Shown: positions 35,996-48,862 of the stretch, in pieces
Layout: the number at the start of each line of letters is the position of its first letter
How positions within the stretch are numbered: position 1 is the stretch's first letter
Origin: Lottia gigantea
Lineage: Eukaryota; Mollusca; Gastropoda; Lottiidae
Assembly: GCF_000327385.1 (NCBI RefSeq)
Contig: NW_008710950.1
Location: 4,422,683 to 4,486,682, forward strand
Direction of reading: 5' to 3'
Length of the DNA: 64,000 bases
Made by a program: the position numbers and the translations under genes
The notes under the pieces: generated by a model
What the model was told of the DNA's origin: nothing
The model's database searches: none
The model's input: the letters and a program-made list of their open reading frames with translations, nothing else

Positions 35996-37190
35996 TATTG
36001 ACCTATGCCTAGATTGAATTCTGGACTTTCAGATTAGTAAGTATGCATAACTCACTGAGTTAAACTGGTCTCCAATTTAAAGGCATTACCAGATAGCCAA
36101 TTACAAACACAAAACAAATTGTAAGTAGAAGGAAATAATTGCCTGAGAACTTCTAATAAATACTACAGAAAACTTGGTTAGAAATGGATAAAAAAATGGC
36201 TAATAAAGGTTTCAAATGTAGTCGAACTGTTGTAAAACATGGTATATATCCATGTCACTCTATACACGTTTACATTTTATCTTAATAATTGTCACTACTA
36301 GATAAAATAATTTGCAGTTTATTTGGTAGCAAAAAAGGGTGATTTATCTTGTATTAGAGTTTTAATAGACCACAAGTGTTTCCACAGTTTATGACTTTTG
36401 ATGAAACCTGAATAAGCTAGGATTCTTTTGCCATCAAGTTTTCTTTGTTGCTGAGTTTAACTGAAAGCAAAGAACCGTAATAGAAAATTCAAATTAGGGT
36501 ATAAACTTAGACGTTAATTCTCTATAAATAAGTCTTATATCATTCTGTTGGTTCACCGATACGTGATTTAACCTCTTTCAGCTTGGCACCCTTCAATATA
36601 AACACAAGAAAAACACTAGAGAATTATGGCCTTTCACCATTTTCTAGTTTGATCGGTCAGTTACCATTTATTTACACAGAATTGCCAAAACCCAATAATC
36701 AATAAGAATGTTTTGTCTGGTTTGTAATGTTTGGATCCCTAAAAACTATCATTACATCACTTCCATTAAATCTTGATAAAACTGAAAGCTTGAACATCTA
36801 AAAAACATAGAATAACCATTTATTTTCTTAATAAAATCAATAAAAATCTGATTGTCAAATCATTAATGATAGACCAAATGTTTCAACAAAATTGATAGAA
36901 AACTGGGAAAATCACAAAAAATGTAATTGGTCTATACAATAACGATTTGTAAATGGTCAATATTCTAGATCACCAAGTGTTAAAGTGGAAATATCTGAAT
37001 TATTCCAGTGATTTCTGTGACCTCATCAAATATCATCCAATCATTTACTAGTAGTTTGTTCCAGATATAATACAAACTTTATAATAGTTGTATTGTTCAT
37101 TATCTGGAGGAACATTATTTGGTACAATGATTTTCTATCTGAAGAAAATATGCAATTGAAAACATCAAAGTAAGACAGCTGGCCAGGCAA
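35996..37190. other. AT-rich noncoding stretch
   Basis: No gene, array or recognised repeat was found. Confidence 0.5.
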
Positions 37191-37196
37191 GGTAAC

Positions 37197-37382
37197 ATAC
37201 GCCCACTGGCACCTAAAATGATAATCGAGTCTTTAGTGACTAAAATTAATTTTCTCAAATTAATGATCTTCATAATGCATTTGAAGTTTGAATTTAGTCA
37301 TATATATATATATATATATACATTTACTGTCAATTATTAATGCTGAGTATTTCACAACATATAACTGGGCGTATATAAAAAC
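37197..37382 (+). mobile_element. short TGGGCGTATA-family element (MITE-like)
   Basis: It begins ATACGCCCA (37,197-37,205) and ends TGGGCGTAT (37,366-37,374) followed by ATAAAAA. The interior is unlike the longer members and contains a (TA)10 run at 37,301-37,320. It keeps only the ends of the family, as internally replaced miniature elements do. Confidence 0.6.
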
Positions 37383-40300
37383 CATAATCAAATAAACATG
37401 TTTACACTTATAAAAAATCTGAGGCCATGCAATCGCAAAAATTATATTACAATTTTGTATCATTATCGTTTTCTGATATTTTTAGTCCCAATGGTAAAAA
37501 ACAAGTTTTCTCCCAAAGGTCTGTCCCGAAATTAATATTTATAACCAATCACAGCGTGTCATGCAGAACCCTGTTTCACGAATAAAGTATGGAATTGTAG
37601 GATAACGTAACCTAAAGTAAAGCAATACAAAAATCCTTATTTCACCATGCAACCGTTTTTACATGAAACACTTTGGTTAAAAAATAACATCATTGAGATG
37701 GGGCTTTGACAGAAAACATGTCCATATTTCCTCATTTTACCACATGATGACAATCTGAATTGTTGAAATGTTGTGTACAATGAAACACAGGAGTAGTATA
37801 CCACAAAATTGTGAGCTGTTTGTTTTGTATATGGTGATTGTGGATGAGCTTAGTACAGGTTTGTTGTCAAAGTATAGAAGAAATAATTAATGACTTTACA
37901 TAATTCTATCAAGTTTTACCATGAGCATGACTTTCTTCAATAGAAAATAAGTAAGGAATATAAATAGTCGAGTGGTAAACAAGGTTCAGTCATAAATCTG
38001 TAGAGAGTCAAGATCTCCACTGGCCAATCAACCAAGCTAAATAAAAGAAGATTACATTTCTTACTGATGAAGAATCATTGAAACCTAACAAGACATATTA
38101 GTGGAAGCTCAAGACTGATTTAAGCTGACTAGATATGACCATCTTAGCTAAATTAAACTCGTCTCATTTGATTCGCTGGTAGAGTAAAAAAATAAGCTGT
38201 TTATCATCTGCCGATCATGCTTAGTTTCTATATTAGAATGATCCCCTTCTGGCTGATGAGTTTGTCCATCCTCCCGAAAGATCCTACAGGTATATTAATT
38301 GTACATTGTTTCCTGAAGGCAGGAAGTTAGAAAATAACATCAACAAGAGAAGGTCAGTGATAGAGGTCGTTTAGCGAATAGCAGAATCCCTAGAGTAATA
38401 TTTCTGAGACAATCAAAGTGAGATGAATATATAATGGTGAATCTGAAATGGTCGTTAAAAGCAGTCAGTGTGTGATATATATCTTGGCTATCCACAATGA
38501 CCTTGGTTAAGAATGATATTGAGAAGAAGTGGCTGCTTGAAAAAAATCAATAGAAAGAAATTAATCATATTTTCTGCCAGTGTCAGATATTTACTGATGA
38601 ATATTGGTGATTTCCTGCAAATCAAATCAGTTTAATATTTTACCACTGGCCTAGTTTATAGACAACTTTCTCTTCATAAATATCTTCAATATTATCTAAC
38701 AATGTAACTTAACAGAAATGGCAAACATCACAAAGAGGTACTAAAATTTCAGAACATACTAGTACATGTACAGCATTTGAAACTCAAAGCTGATCCACTA
38801 TAAATGCATCAATATCAGAAAATAGCAATAAAAAGGATTTAGGAATTTAAAAAGTGTTCACATAAGCAAAAAATGTTTCTTAGAATTCTCAAAATCAATT
38901 CCAAATCAAAACTCTGGACTTTTTCTTTGGTTGAATTTCTAGGAGAGAAAGTACTTACAATTATATTTTTATGAATGCAAAGACATTCTAAAACTAAAAA
39001 TACTATTTTGAGGCAGCCATTCCAATTCTCTTAAAATAAATAAACAAAACTTTGCTTTGTTCAGACAATAGGTCACAATCTGCTACATATCTAGTCAAAC
39101 AATGTACTTTATTTCAGGGCTATTATGCACCCCATTTCAACTTTATGTGTGTTTAATGTTAGAAGTCAAAAGCAGGAATTTGGGGTTTAATCATATTAAT
39201 GATGTGTCATTATGAAGTGATAGTACTTGAGGGTGATATCTTTAATGATTAGTTGTCTGCATTTCAGCCTATGGCTTAATCAAATCAGAGTTATGTCCCA
39301 TATGTCTCAAGTAAAATTCCTGGTATGCATTTTACATGGTATGTATTTTATAATAAAATGAAAACTAATATTGTGTTTTGTGTCCTAATCTTTGGATCCT
39401 GATAAAGACAAAGCAGAGCCAGTCAGTAAGGGACACTTTGCCAGAACAGCAACATTAGCCTACTCTTTTTTAGATTTCTAACTTTTGAGGGAGTTTAACA
39501 TGCATAATGCATAAATTGTAGTATACAAAGACTTACAAATTTCATGTTCAGTTCAAAGATTCATACAGAAAAGAGAAACCAAACCACAACAGCACTTTCT
39601 AAAATTGTTTCCTTCTACAATTTTCCTCTCTCCGATTTATTCCAAAGAGGTTCTCTCCAAAAGAATCTGTTAGAGCAGTTTCGCCACAAAAATCTTTGAT
39701 GGAACCGGAGCAGAGCCAGTGATTCTGTCTCTACACCGGCTGACATCTGTCCAAATAGCTATCAGAGGCTGGAAAAAGAGATGGATGTTTCAGCCTGTGT
39801 TACCTACCGTTGCATTTTCGTGTTCCTTGTCTTCATCAAGGAATAAAAAGCTCACCAAGACACAGTATATAGGACAATATCTCAATCTCATTGCAACTAA
39901 GAAGTAAAGAAAAATATAGGAAATACTAAACATGAGAGGCCGTGAGTGATGGATTTGAAATGTATGTCACATTGCTGATGATGAAACTCAGCATATCGGA
40001 AATCGTTGTCGTTGAATTGCACTGTCATTATAGGCAATATTGAAGCATCATTTTAAGTATTTAATGACATTATCAAAGTCGGAGCATGCTTAATGCTAAT
40101 AAGATAAACCAAACTTACAAGTAAACAACCTTATCTGTGCCAATCTGTTATCTGTTTATTTATTTATTATTATGAGTTTATTGATTGATTGTAGCAGTGT
40201 TTAGTAAGACGCGAGTAACTTTGAGAGTAGTTTCCCTTGTGTAAGGGGTGCGACCATAGAGGTAATAATAAAGACTTGACGCACATGTCAACTAAAAGTT

Positions 40301-42300
40301 ATGGACTTTCCAGTGAAAGAATCAAGGAAAGAATCATTATGTTCTCAATTAGTTTAGTCTTCTGATGTATAAAAAATAACTTTATAACTTTGCAACAAGG
40401 TGCTGTAAGTGGTTAGAATCAAATATGATTGTCTTACTACCCCAAAAAAAATTAATCACAATTTTTATTGTTGCCTGTAGTCCCTAACTTTAAATGTAGT
40501 TTTCTCTCTTTGCTCAATAAAAATATTTCACTACCAAAATAAGAGAAGGAGAGGGAGTGGAGAGGTTGACTTTGGTTGACTACAAAGCAAAGAAGGGACA
40601 CTTCACGCTGCTAGTAGATTGTAAGGAACATATTCTACCCATGTGGCAATTATTAGATATTGCATATTATTAGATTAGAATTTATGACTTAATATCCTGT
40701 AGCCTGATTCCTGTAACTGCTATAATTTGGACTTCGTACAAATATGAGACCTGCAAATCAATTTTACGGTGGCCGGCTTATGATAAAGTATTTCCTTCGC
40801 CTCTGTACTATTCAACCTTCAAACAAAACGTTGAGTTAAGGATAATAAAGGTGGACACAAGGTGGTCAATGCCTCAGTATAAAAAGAAAATCGTAAGCAT
40901 CTACCATTCTAATCATCCCTTTACAAATGTCTTAATAAAAGGCTTTGTCAAAATGAATACCCCATGTAATATTTGTTGGGGCAGTACTAGGTAACTGCGC
41001 CGTGTTTATAGTTTGTATAATGTTAAATGAACCTATCTGAAATTAGTTTTTGCGTTTTTTTTATAAAGAGTCCAAACCTTTGTTTTAATAAATTGTGAAA
41101 AAAAGAAGGTAAAGGCCATTAAGAAAATGTGCAATTCTTGAAATAATAAATTCTCAAGAATATTACTATCTCGCGCCTTTACCGATATATGTGCTTTGTT
41201 CAATAGGAACTGATTTTCTCGATAGTGACAACTAGATTTAGCCATTTAGCTGACATCAATGTTAATTTGATTTACTTGTATCTCCTTAATATGATCGAGT
41301 TAAGATTTTACTGGAAGATATCCGGTGAGGATTAATCATCTCTCTCAGCTCCTAGTCGAATCAGTTCTAAGGAAGACCAAGTTCCATAGTCTTCTTAGTA
41401 CACATAGATCACGCATCGCCTACACAGTCATATACATATGATTCAGAAGTTCGAACTTTTGGACTTTTTTCACGTTTAAAGATAAACTTTTGTCTATTCA
41501 TAAAATTAATATTTTGCCACCATGCATGTTATTCTAAATAATTCAATTTGGCCCAGTGCATCAGGAAATCCACACGAATTCCATGCAATATACGTCTGGC
41601 TGTTTCCCTGTTTCCAGGAACAAAAATGTCTTATAAGCAAAAATAATATTTCAAAATAATTTACTTAGTTATTTGTTAATGGATAGAAAGGTTTCTCCCA
41701 AATTCTAAATTGTGTCCATTTATGAGATGTTGTGAATCTAATTAGGCCAGTTAAAGTTTGGAAAACACAATAAACAATGAAATAGCCTTTTCAGAATCCT
41801 TTCGACCAATCCATCAAAACTATAAAATCTGACAAGATAATTCAATAACAGCTCCACTGTTCCAAAACATATTCACAATTTAAAGCAATTTCACGTCAAA
41901 TTCTACATTGTCAATGACAGATCAAAGTCAGACTTGGTGTTCAAATATTTGGTCAAATGTGATTCCATCTATTTCCGAAAGAAACTTTTCTTTCTCCAAC
42001 ATTTTCTGATTCCTAATTAATTCGATTGATGTCTGTTAAGTCACGGAAAATTCTCATTTGGTAGAGAAAACAGACCTGAATTTTTTGTTCAATACAAGAG
42101 GAATTTCATTTCAGCTTTGAATCGTTATAACACATGATAGATTTCCAATATCTAGTTAACGTGTTTTTTATTACATGAAAAATGAGATAATGTCCAGATA
42201 CCTAATCCAATACTTCTACCTTTTTATACACAATCTGATTTTCGTCTATCACCCATGGTAGGGTAATTTATAAAATGTGCTCATTTACATTACTCAATTG
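37383..42300. other. AT-rich noncoding stretch with an old repeat
   Basis: No gene was found. About 39,405-39,500 is related to 27,255-27,360 (GCAGAGCCAGT, a GCCAGAACAGCAA word, TTAGCCTACTCTTTTTTAGA). The frame at 39,719-39,907 has no domain. The remainder is plain AT-rich DNA. Confidence 0.5.
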
Positions 42301-42304
42301 GTCT

Positions 42305-42590
42305 GAAAACGTTTCGTTCCCGGCACAGTTATACGTGGAACTCTTCTTGGGGAAGTTAAAATTAACCCATGTAGTCACCGTGATGTAATCGAAGACAACT
42401 GGATGTAGCCTGCTTAATAATTTCATCGTGACTTAGGCCAGTGCTTCCACAAGAGAGTTTCTCTTATAAAACCTTATACTGAATAATGACGAAATTCCGC
42501 GGGAAAAGGTAAAGTCGGCTTGCGAGGCATGCGCTGTAATGCGTTCTCGGAACGCTTACCTTTTATATCACACAGAATCACACCGATATC
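42305..42590 (+). mobile_element. dispersed TTCCCGGCAC-family repeat, copy B
   Basis: It shares the ordered words of copy A at 25,360-25,668, with a central insertion of about 80 bp relative to it (about 42,403-42,478). A separate piece at 42,975-43,065 repeats TAGGCCRGTGCTT and adds CTATTGAGTCCGTTCTGA, a word also found in the decayed copy at 51.5 kb. Copies A and B thus represent different subtypes of one family. Confidence 0.55.
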
Positions 42591-43074
42591 CTCATGTCTA
42601 CAACAAGAGACTTGTTACAGCTTACAGAAGAAATAAAAATTTCAATAATATTCTAGTCCATGTTGGACTTAACCCCCTAGTCTTAAGATATCTGGCATTT
42701 TGATTTTCCTACAATGACCATTCATATTAGGCCTAATTATAATGCTTATTTTTTTCTTATAGATACATGAAAAGATTTTGTTTCACAATACAGGTTTTTT
42801 ATCTTTAGATGATTATTGATATATCAGAAGAACATTGATTCTTGTGTTTTCAGCTATTTCAGCTAAAGAAGTGATAGCCTACTACCACAAATAATATTAC
42901 AGAGATATCCATAGTTTATGTGATCTAATATTCTTAACCTTTAACTTGCACCTTGTTTTATCGTTAATCTTTTCTTTGTGACCTAGGCCGGTGCTTTCAT
43001 GAGACTATGTCCTCATTACCGTCCAACACCAATCTATTGAGTCCGTTCTGATTTAAAGGGATTGTAAATTTTGT

Positions 43075-43095
43075 AAATCTATCTATCTATCTATA
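43075..43095. repeat. ATCT microsatellite
   Basis: Five ATCT steps lie just after the repeat piece that ends near 43,065. Confidence 0.85.
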
Positions 43096-46000
43096 AATTT
43101 GCACCATTCGATTTTTGAATCAGACGTATGTGATTCCTGCCATTCCACTATAACTAATCTCAAAACATGCTTTATAACATAAGGCCCTTTTTAGTTAGGT
43201 TATCAAACACTTAGTAGGCCTATGGATGGAATTGCAGGAACCACATATGGTGGTGCAAATTGATGATATTGATCATTTAAAAAAATAGAAAACCTTTTTA
43301 CAATCTCTTGAAGATAAGATGAGGAGTTACATCTGTAGGCTAATAACGAGATTCTGGACACATGTTGGACGACAGAACTGACCAGGAGGCCTATCACTCT
43401 GATCTATACCTGTTCGTTCAAGTTTTCCAGGGTCAAAAGGTACACAACACCAAACTGAACACTTGATGTAGATAGCTTGGAGGTTTTGGCTCATTGCCTA
43501 CCAAGAATACCAGTCAATAGTGATTATTGTGGCAATCTGTACACCACTGATTCTTATTTCTCATATTACCTCAATAAACACACCTTTTCTACTTTTATAA
43601 AGCTACTTATAACCTTTATGCTATTTTCATTTGCTACTATTTGCCAAAAATATCTCTGTAAAAACATGAGGTTGTTTGGTTCGATTCGAAGAATTTTCTG
43701 GCGTTAGGAAAAGCGTCTAGTCGATCTGATGGTACTGAAGTCCGAATTGCACATGAACGATCTCCAGACTGTGGTAAATCGAAAAGAGACGGTCGTGAGA
43801 AAATCGTTTCTCACTGAATAGCGTCCATAATCGATCATTGAACTGATCAAACGAATCATCCTCCAGTGGATATATATATATTATGATCGCAGATGATCTT
43901 GTAGAAGGATCTCTACCAAAATGCTAGACAAAGAAAGGATCAGCTGGATCTTTTAATCTTTTATAGATTTCTGGTGTTGAAGATGCAATATCCGGTTCAA
44001 ATGGTGAAATTGACACGGAAAACTAGATTCAAGGTCAACTATCTACCATCCGTTGAAGTCAATCTTTCATTGACCTTATTTCTAGAAGAATTCCAATAAA
44101 AGTCACAAAGAGTGACAAACACCGTTACAACCCGTTTTGTAACAACCTACACTATGTCAAGTAAAATAGGACAACCTTCACGCAGGTGACAGGATGTGCA
44201 GGGTATTATAAAAGCATCACATTACACTGATGATGAACACAGCTCGGTTGACACGAATGAAATGCAGTAAATAAATGAAAGTGACGCTTTTCTATCCGAA
44301 TGTCAAAGGAGTATCTCAAAAATTGTAACTCCATTTCTGATTGAAAGCAAACTTGTTCGTACTTAAATTGGCGAAAGTGACTGCTTATGGATATACAGGC
44401 CATTATTAACTTTGTCTGCTGCAAATATTATATCACCTATTTTGAAGCGGTTTTTCCAATCAAGAACACTCATGCTATTTCAAATTAATGATACCAGCTC
44501 ATGCGAACCTGGAATAATATCAATTCTGATTTTAAGGTCCGAGCGAATAGTCTTTGGTTGTCAATATCAATTTAACACGACAGTTATCTCGGCATGCGGT
44601 GATACAGTGAGTTAATCGTCACATATCTGAAGTTCCAGGGTTCAATAGAATTCCCATGGAATTATCAACCTGCCTCCCCTACTGTGATGAAGTGTATTTC
44701 AGGGACATTTTTTGTGTGTTACTTTTTGACTCTAGCTCTTTGAGTATAAATGAGAAGCTTGAGAAAAATGCAACTAGACTGTCTGCAAGTTATGAGATCA
44801 TTCCAAAAACCATATCTAGAAGGTCATCGAGTGCCTGTTATTCTCCAACATAAGATAAGATGACAATTCTTGGAACTGTTAACAATAATGTGCATTCAAT
44901 ATGCGAATGTTTGTTTGTTGTGTCATGCAATATGCCGTATTAATTATTTTCACAAGTGTACACGAGCTTTTAATGACATTCGAGGATAGTTTTGTTGGCA
45001 TATTAAGTTATGCAAGCGAGATATATACCTGAAAGTTCTCGATGAACTGAAAGTACCGCTTTACCTATCTGTACAAACATTACTATATGGGCTAACTATT
45101 ATCTATATTCAAAGTGTTCTTTTAACGGGTCAGGTACCTCAGATTACGTGATTTACAGATCGCGACCGTTCTTTTGTATACCGAAACACGATACGAAACG
45201 TTATAATAATCCCTCCGTGACGAGAAATAGTCAGGTCTTGTTTGAAAAAAAGATGGACCAGATAATATGCGGCAAGATGATTTTACTTTTGTGTAACCAG
45301 TTTGATGTCCCATATTCACAAGATTGTGTTAACCGAGGATGATATCTTAAGATGGTCCAAACGAACTCATGCTGATCACAACTTGATACAGAATCAAGCC
45401 GAATCCACACATATTTTGATGCAATTGTTACTTTGGATCCTGTCCTAAACTAGACAACAGTGGGTATAAATCACAGTCAAATGAGGCTCGTTGGGTAAGG
45501 TTGTGGTGAAGCGATGATATTGTCCATGGCGGTGCTGATGATGAAATGTGATGAAACTGGGTTTTCTTTTGGTACTTTTCCAACCATGGCGGAGTCTATA
45601 TATTTCTCCAAAAGAAATATTTGTTTGTTTCTGAAGTCATTCTTCCGGTTCAGATTTGCTCGGTTCCTCCCAGTGAAAGTATTGTACAATGGACGACATA
45701 TTATCCACCTTTATATTTCTATATGATGGTTACATTCGGACAACATTACTCGACGCTTTGGAATATATTTGAACCAAATAATGAATAAAGATATCACAGA
45801 AGGAGACAAAAGACTTCCTGTATCTTCTTGTCTATATTCAAACGTGACAAAGGGACGCACTTTGTTCCTTTCAATACTTTAAAATAAAATAACTTCAAGT
45901 AAAACCACTTGAATTTCAGAAGAACTTTTAAGAAACGAAATTAAAGAAAATTAAATAGAAGTTGTGTACAATGGTAATTTGACGACATGGTGAACACTCC

Positions 46001-47780
46001 CATATCCGATTAAGACGTGCATGTGGACAATAGGTAGTGTGTATATCATACATATTCAGTTTTATGAAAAACTCACGAATTTGACTAGTTAAATAAATTC
46101 TGATACAAATAAAATACAGTGGGCATATTTTATGTTGATCTAGGGTAAATATGTAATTATAAAAGATACTCAAATCTCAGGCCACGAAATTAGAAACCGT
46201 ATTGAAGCCGGCTTTATATATAAAAGAAATACTAACTGAGAAGACTATGTGGGTAACTGATAAAGCAAACAATCCAATCGCGTTTTTCAATCAAACTACA
46301 CGAGTTTTGTTAGGCAAGCTGTTCACATTGTTAAGTCTGTAAATATTTCGGAGTTTGTCGTTGTCAGACTCCAACATTTTTTTCTTATAATATACGCTTA
46401 ACCACGGTTTAGCCTCGCGAGAATGTTTGAATTGGCATACTTTGGGTGTTTGCGTCTCGTCTTGGGTAAATAGATTTCCTCCGCTTAAATCCGATTTTGA
46501 TCTCCTCTAACGAATCAGAAGTAGATAAAATCCCGTAGATTCTAATTTAATACTCAAAAAGTTAAAGAATTTCTCACTTTTCATCGATCTGTTTCTGTAA
46601 TGAAATGAAAGGAATATTGTGTTGATCTAGAGCTTTTTCTGATCAAAGTTGGCTCAATCATCGAGTTGGGGTTTAAATCTGGTGTCTGTATTCCACTCTG
46701 CTGATTCTCCCCTTTATTGCCTTTCCAGTTAAAAAGATTAAAGAGTAGAGAAGAAAGGGATGACGATGAAATTTAGTAGTCTGAATTAGGTTTGGTTGAC
46801 AGGAGACTGCAGACTGATTCTAGTTTAATTGAAGATTGGAAGAGAACTCCCAGGAAACATGGAATATCACTTTGCCAATTTCTCTTCTCGTTTAATACTT
46901 TCTCACATCAAACAACACATTTTCACCCTCTTTACTGCTACCAGTCACATCTGAAAGAATGTTTTATGGATGTGTCTGCATTTTATTCTACAACTGATCA
47001 GAATTGGTCACTGAAGAAAATGCATCACAGAATTTCTCGTTAAGATTGTCGAGATTTTCTCAATTGATTTTGGCTTTCAACGATCTTGAGATTTATTAAA
47101 GGTGTTAGACGAGTGCTATATCAGTCACCCTTGATAACCCTACAGGGTGGATAGTCTCGTTTGGCGGATTGAGATTTTTGTCGCATAAGAGTGATTCATA
47201 ACAGCATTGATTACTTTTAATTCCGTGAAGCTTAATCTTACTTTGGTTTACTTTTTAAAGTTTTTGGAGCTTCCAAACTCACAAGATCACATGAGAATCT
47301 ACATAAAGGTATAAATCTATATGACCACCACTAAATACAGTCTAGGGTCAGGGGACTGGTTATGAAAATAACCACCATTGTCAAAGGTTGTTTGGTTGGT
47401 TAATAACAAGTCTAGGTAGTTGTTGCCAGTCGTGGTAGTTGGCAGTAGGTTCTCCATGGATGGTTGCAACTGTTGGTTTGGTAGATGAGAAATCTTCAGA
47501 TCTGGTCAGGTCGAATGACATGGCATTGAAACACGAGTTTCTCGATCTTCTTCATTCTTCCAAAAATCGTTATGATCTTAAAACTTTTTGGGCGGGAGTC
47601 TTATGGTAGGATAGTTGTTGGTTTTGTGTTGTACAGTTATCTGGTATCGATTGGAACAGTTGAAAACCTTTAAAGATATGGCACCTGGTTATTTATATCC
47701 TAAAGATAGGCGTAAGAATTCCAATTTATTTATAAATTTGACCTTTTGTGGAGATTATCTGCATGATGACTCCTCAACAA
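43096..47780. other. CpG-richer noncoding block
   Basis: CpG dinucleotides are visibly commoner here than in most of the window. For example, about 45,122-45,240 holds eleven, whereas long runs near 28.4-28.6 kb have none. Open frames on both strands (45,122-45,342 and elsewhere) are short and domain-free. The block may be a hypomethylated region leading into the promoter at 48.5-48.8 kb, or a run of old repeat copies. No gene is called. Confidence 0.4.
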
Positions 47781-47785
47781 CAGTA

Positions 47786-47848
47786 GTTTTGCCTGAAAGT
47801 TTGAAAGTCAATTTTTCGGGCTGTACAAGGCAAACTTTCAGGCAAAAC
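47786..47848. other. perfect 18-bp inverted repeat with 27-nt loop
   Basis: GTTTTGCCTGAAAGTTTG (47,786-47,803) and its exact reverse complement (47,831-47,848) can form an 18-bp stem around a 27-nt loop. The loop is unpaired and the stem does not extend outward. A conventional microRNA precursor would usually have a longer, imperfect stem. A cruciform, a tiny MITE or a structured RNA are all possible. Confidence 0.75.
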
Positions 47849-48480
47849 ACATTTAATGTGCCGATTGCACTGGGCCTAATGCTACCTCCCCTCTTCGGCC
47901 TGTGGTCCTAAAATACTTTTTTGTGAGTCTTGCAATGAGTTTGCATTAAATAAAATGTTTGTAAAAAGGTAGGTACGTAGATGACAAGTTAACGTTCGCT
48001 TCCAGCGGATGCTGATATCGCAAACTAGGTAGTTGTTACCTTGGTAGTTGTGGTAGATGGTAGTTGGATTGGTTCAAATTGGATGATTCTGTGTTGTTGG
48101 TTTGATTGTTGACTGTTTGTAAAAATTAACATACCGGTTCTTATACTATAGAGCACTGAATGGAGGTTGGGTTGATCATGATCACCTGTTTTGGTAGATA
48201 ATCAGATTTTGTCCATTGGAAACCAGTTTCATACGCCACAATTAGTAGTATTGTTGAACTACCTTGCTATCAAATTGATTTAATACAGAATCGCACGATC
48301 ATTTTCTCTCCAATGAATAACACGTAGAACTGATTCCAGGCACCTCATTTAGTGAAGAAGTTAGAAGTTAATTTAAATTCTATACAGTATTATTATACTT
48401 CAAAAAATTGTAAATGTGTTGTAAAAAATAATTGATCAAAACATTAAAATTTGCCTATTGGCTGAATGGCGATTTGACTG
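47849..48480. other. noncoding stretch upstream of the promoter
   Basis: The GGTAGTTG-rich word group at 48,025-48,075 repeats one at 47,410-47,455 (CTAGGTAGTTGTT, then GTGGTAG). Otherwise nothing was seen. Confidence 0.45.
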
Positions 48481-48489
48481 ATGTTTGAG

Positions 48490-48762
48490 AAGAACCCACG
48501 TGGTTGTTTTTGTTGACCTTAGTAATGTAAACAAATATGACCTTGACCTGTCATCGACCAATCAACTCTCAGTGATCAATTTAATGCGATAATGTCTTCA
48601 TGATATAACATTTATTTATATAAATTTTAGCTTTCCTAAATGTTAATTAACCACAAACTTAATTAATTAAAATCAGAGAAACAAAAATCCAGCGGAAAAT
48701 AAATAATTCTCCACGATGACCTAATTTAGGTTATAAAAAACAACCAATCAAAAGACTCGGTT
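48490..48762 (+). promoter_or_regulatory. probable promoter region
   Basis: Elements in order: an E-box CCACGTGG (48,496-48,503); TGACCT words at 48,514, 48,538 and 48,544, the last two abutting to form an inverted AGGTCAAGGTCA with the extended TCAAGGTCA core bound by NR5/ERR-type receptors; CCAAT at 48,558 and again at 48,744; and a TTATAAAAA word at 48,731. The following sequence becomes GC-richer and includes CCATGGCGG, a YY1-like core. All site calls rest on consensus matching only. A start of transcription around 48,755-48,790 would fit. Confidence 0.4.
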
Positions 48763-48764
48763 AT

Positions 48765-48862
48765 CACGCGCACATGTCCATGGCGGAAAGCCTCTTGTTG
48801 ATCAACTCATTCATTTCTTATTGTGAAATTTACCTTGTTTTGTGAATTACAAATCGTCAACG
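48765..48862 (+). ncRNA. probable untranslated first exon
   Basis: Downstream of the promoter-like signals, a stretch of mixed composition ends at a near-consensus donor, ACG followed by GTGAGTAAC (GT at 48,863). Two ATGs (48,774 and 48,780) open a frame of 23 codons (MSMAESLLLINSF...) that stops before the donor, so it would be an upstream frame and not the main product. The next candidate exon is at 53,971. The start of the exon is not known. Such an arrangement, a short 5' untranslated exon and a first intron of several kilobases, is common in animals. Confidence 0.4.

Noticed and set aside
37301-37320. TA run as a functional site
   Set aside because: It is a simple microsatellite inside a MITE-like element.
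43677-43700. GGTTCGATTCGAA resembling a tRNA B box
   Set aside because: No acceptor stem, anticodon arm or A box at proper distance.
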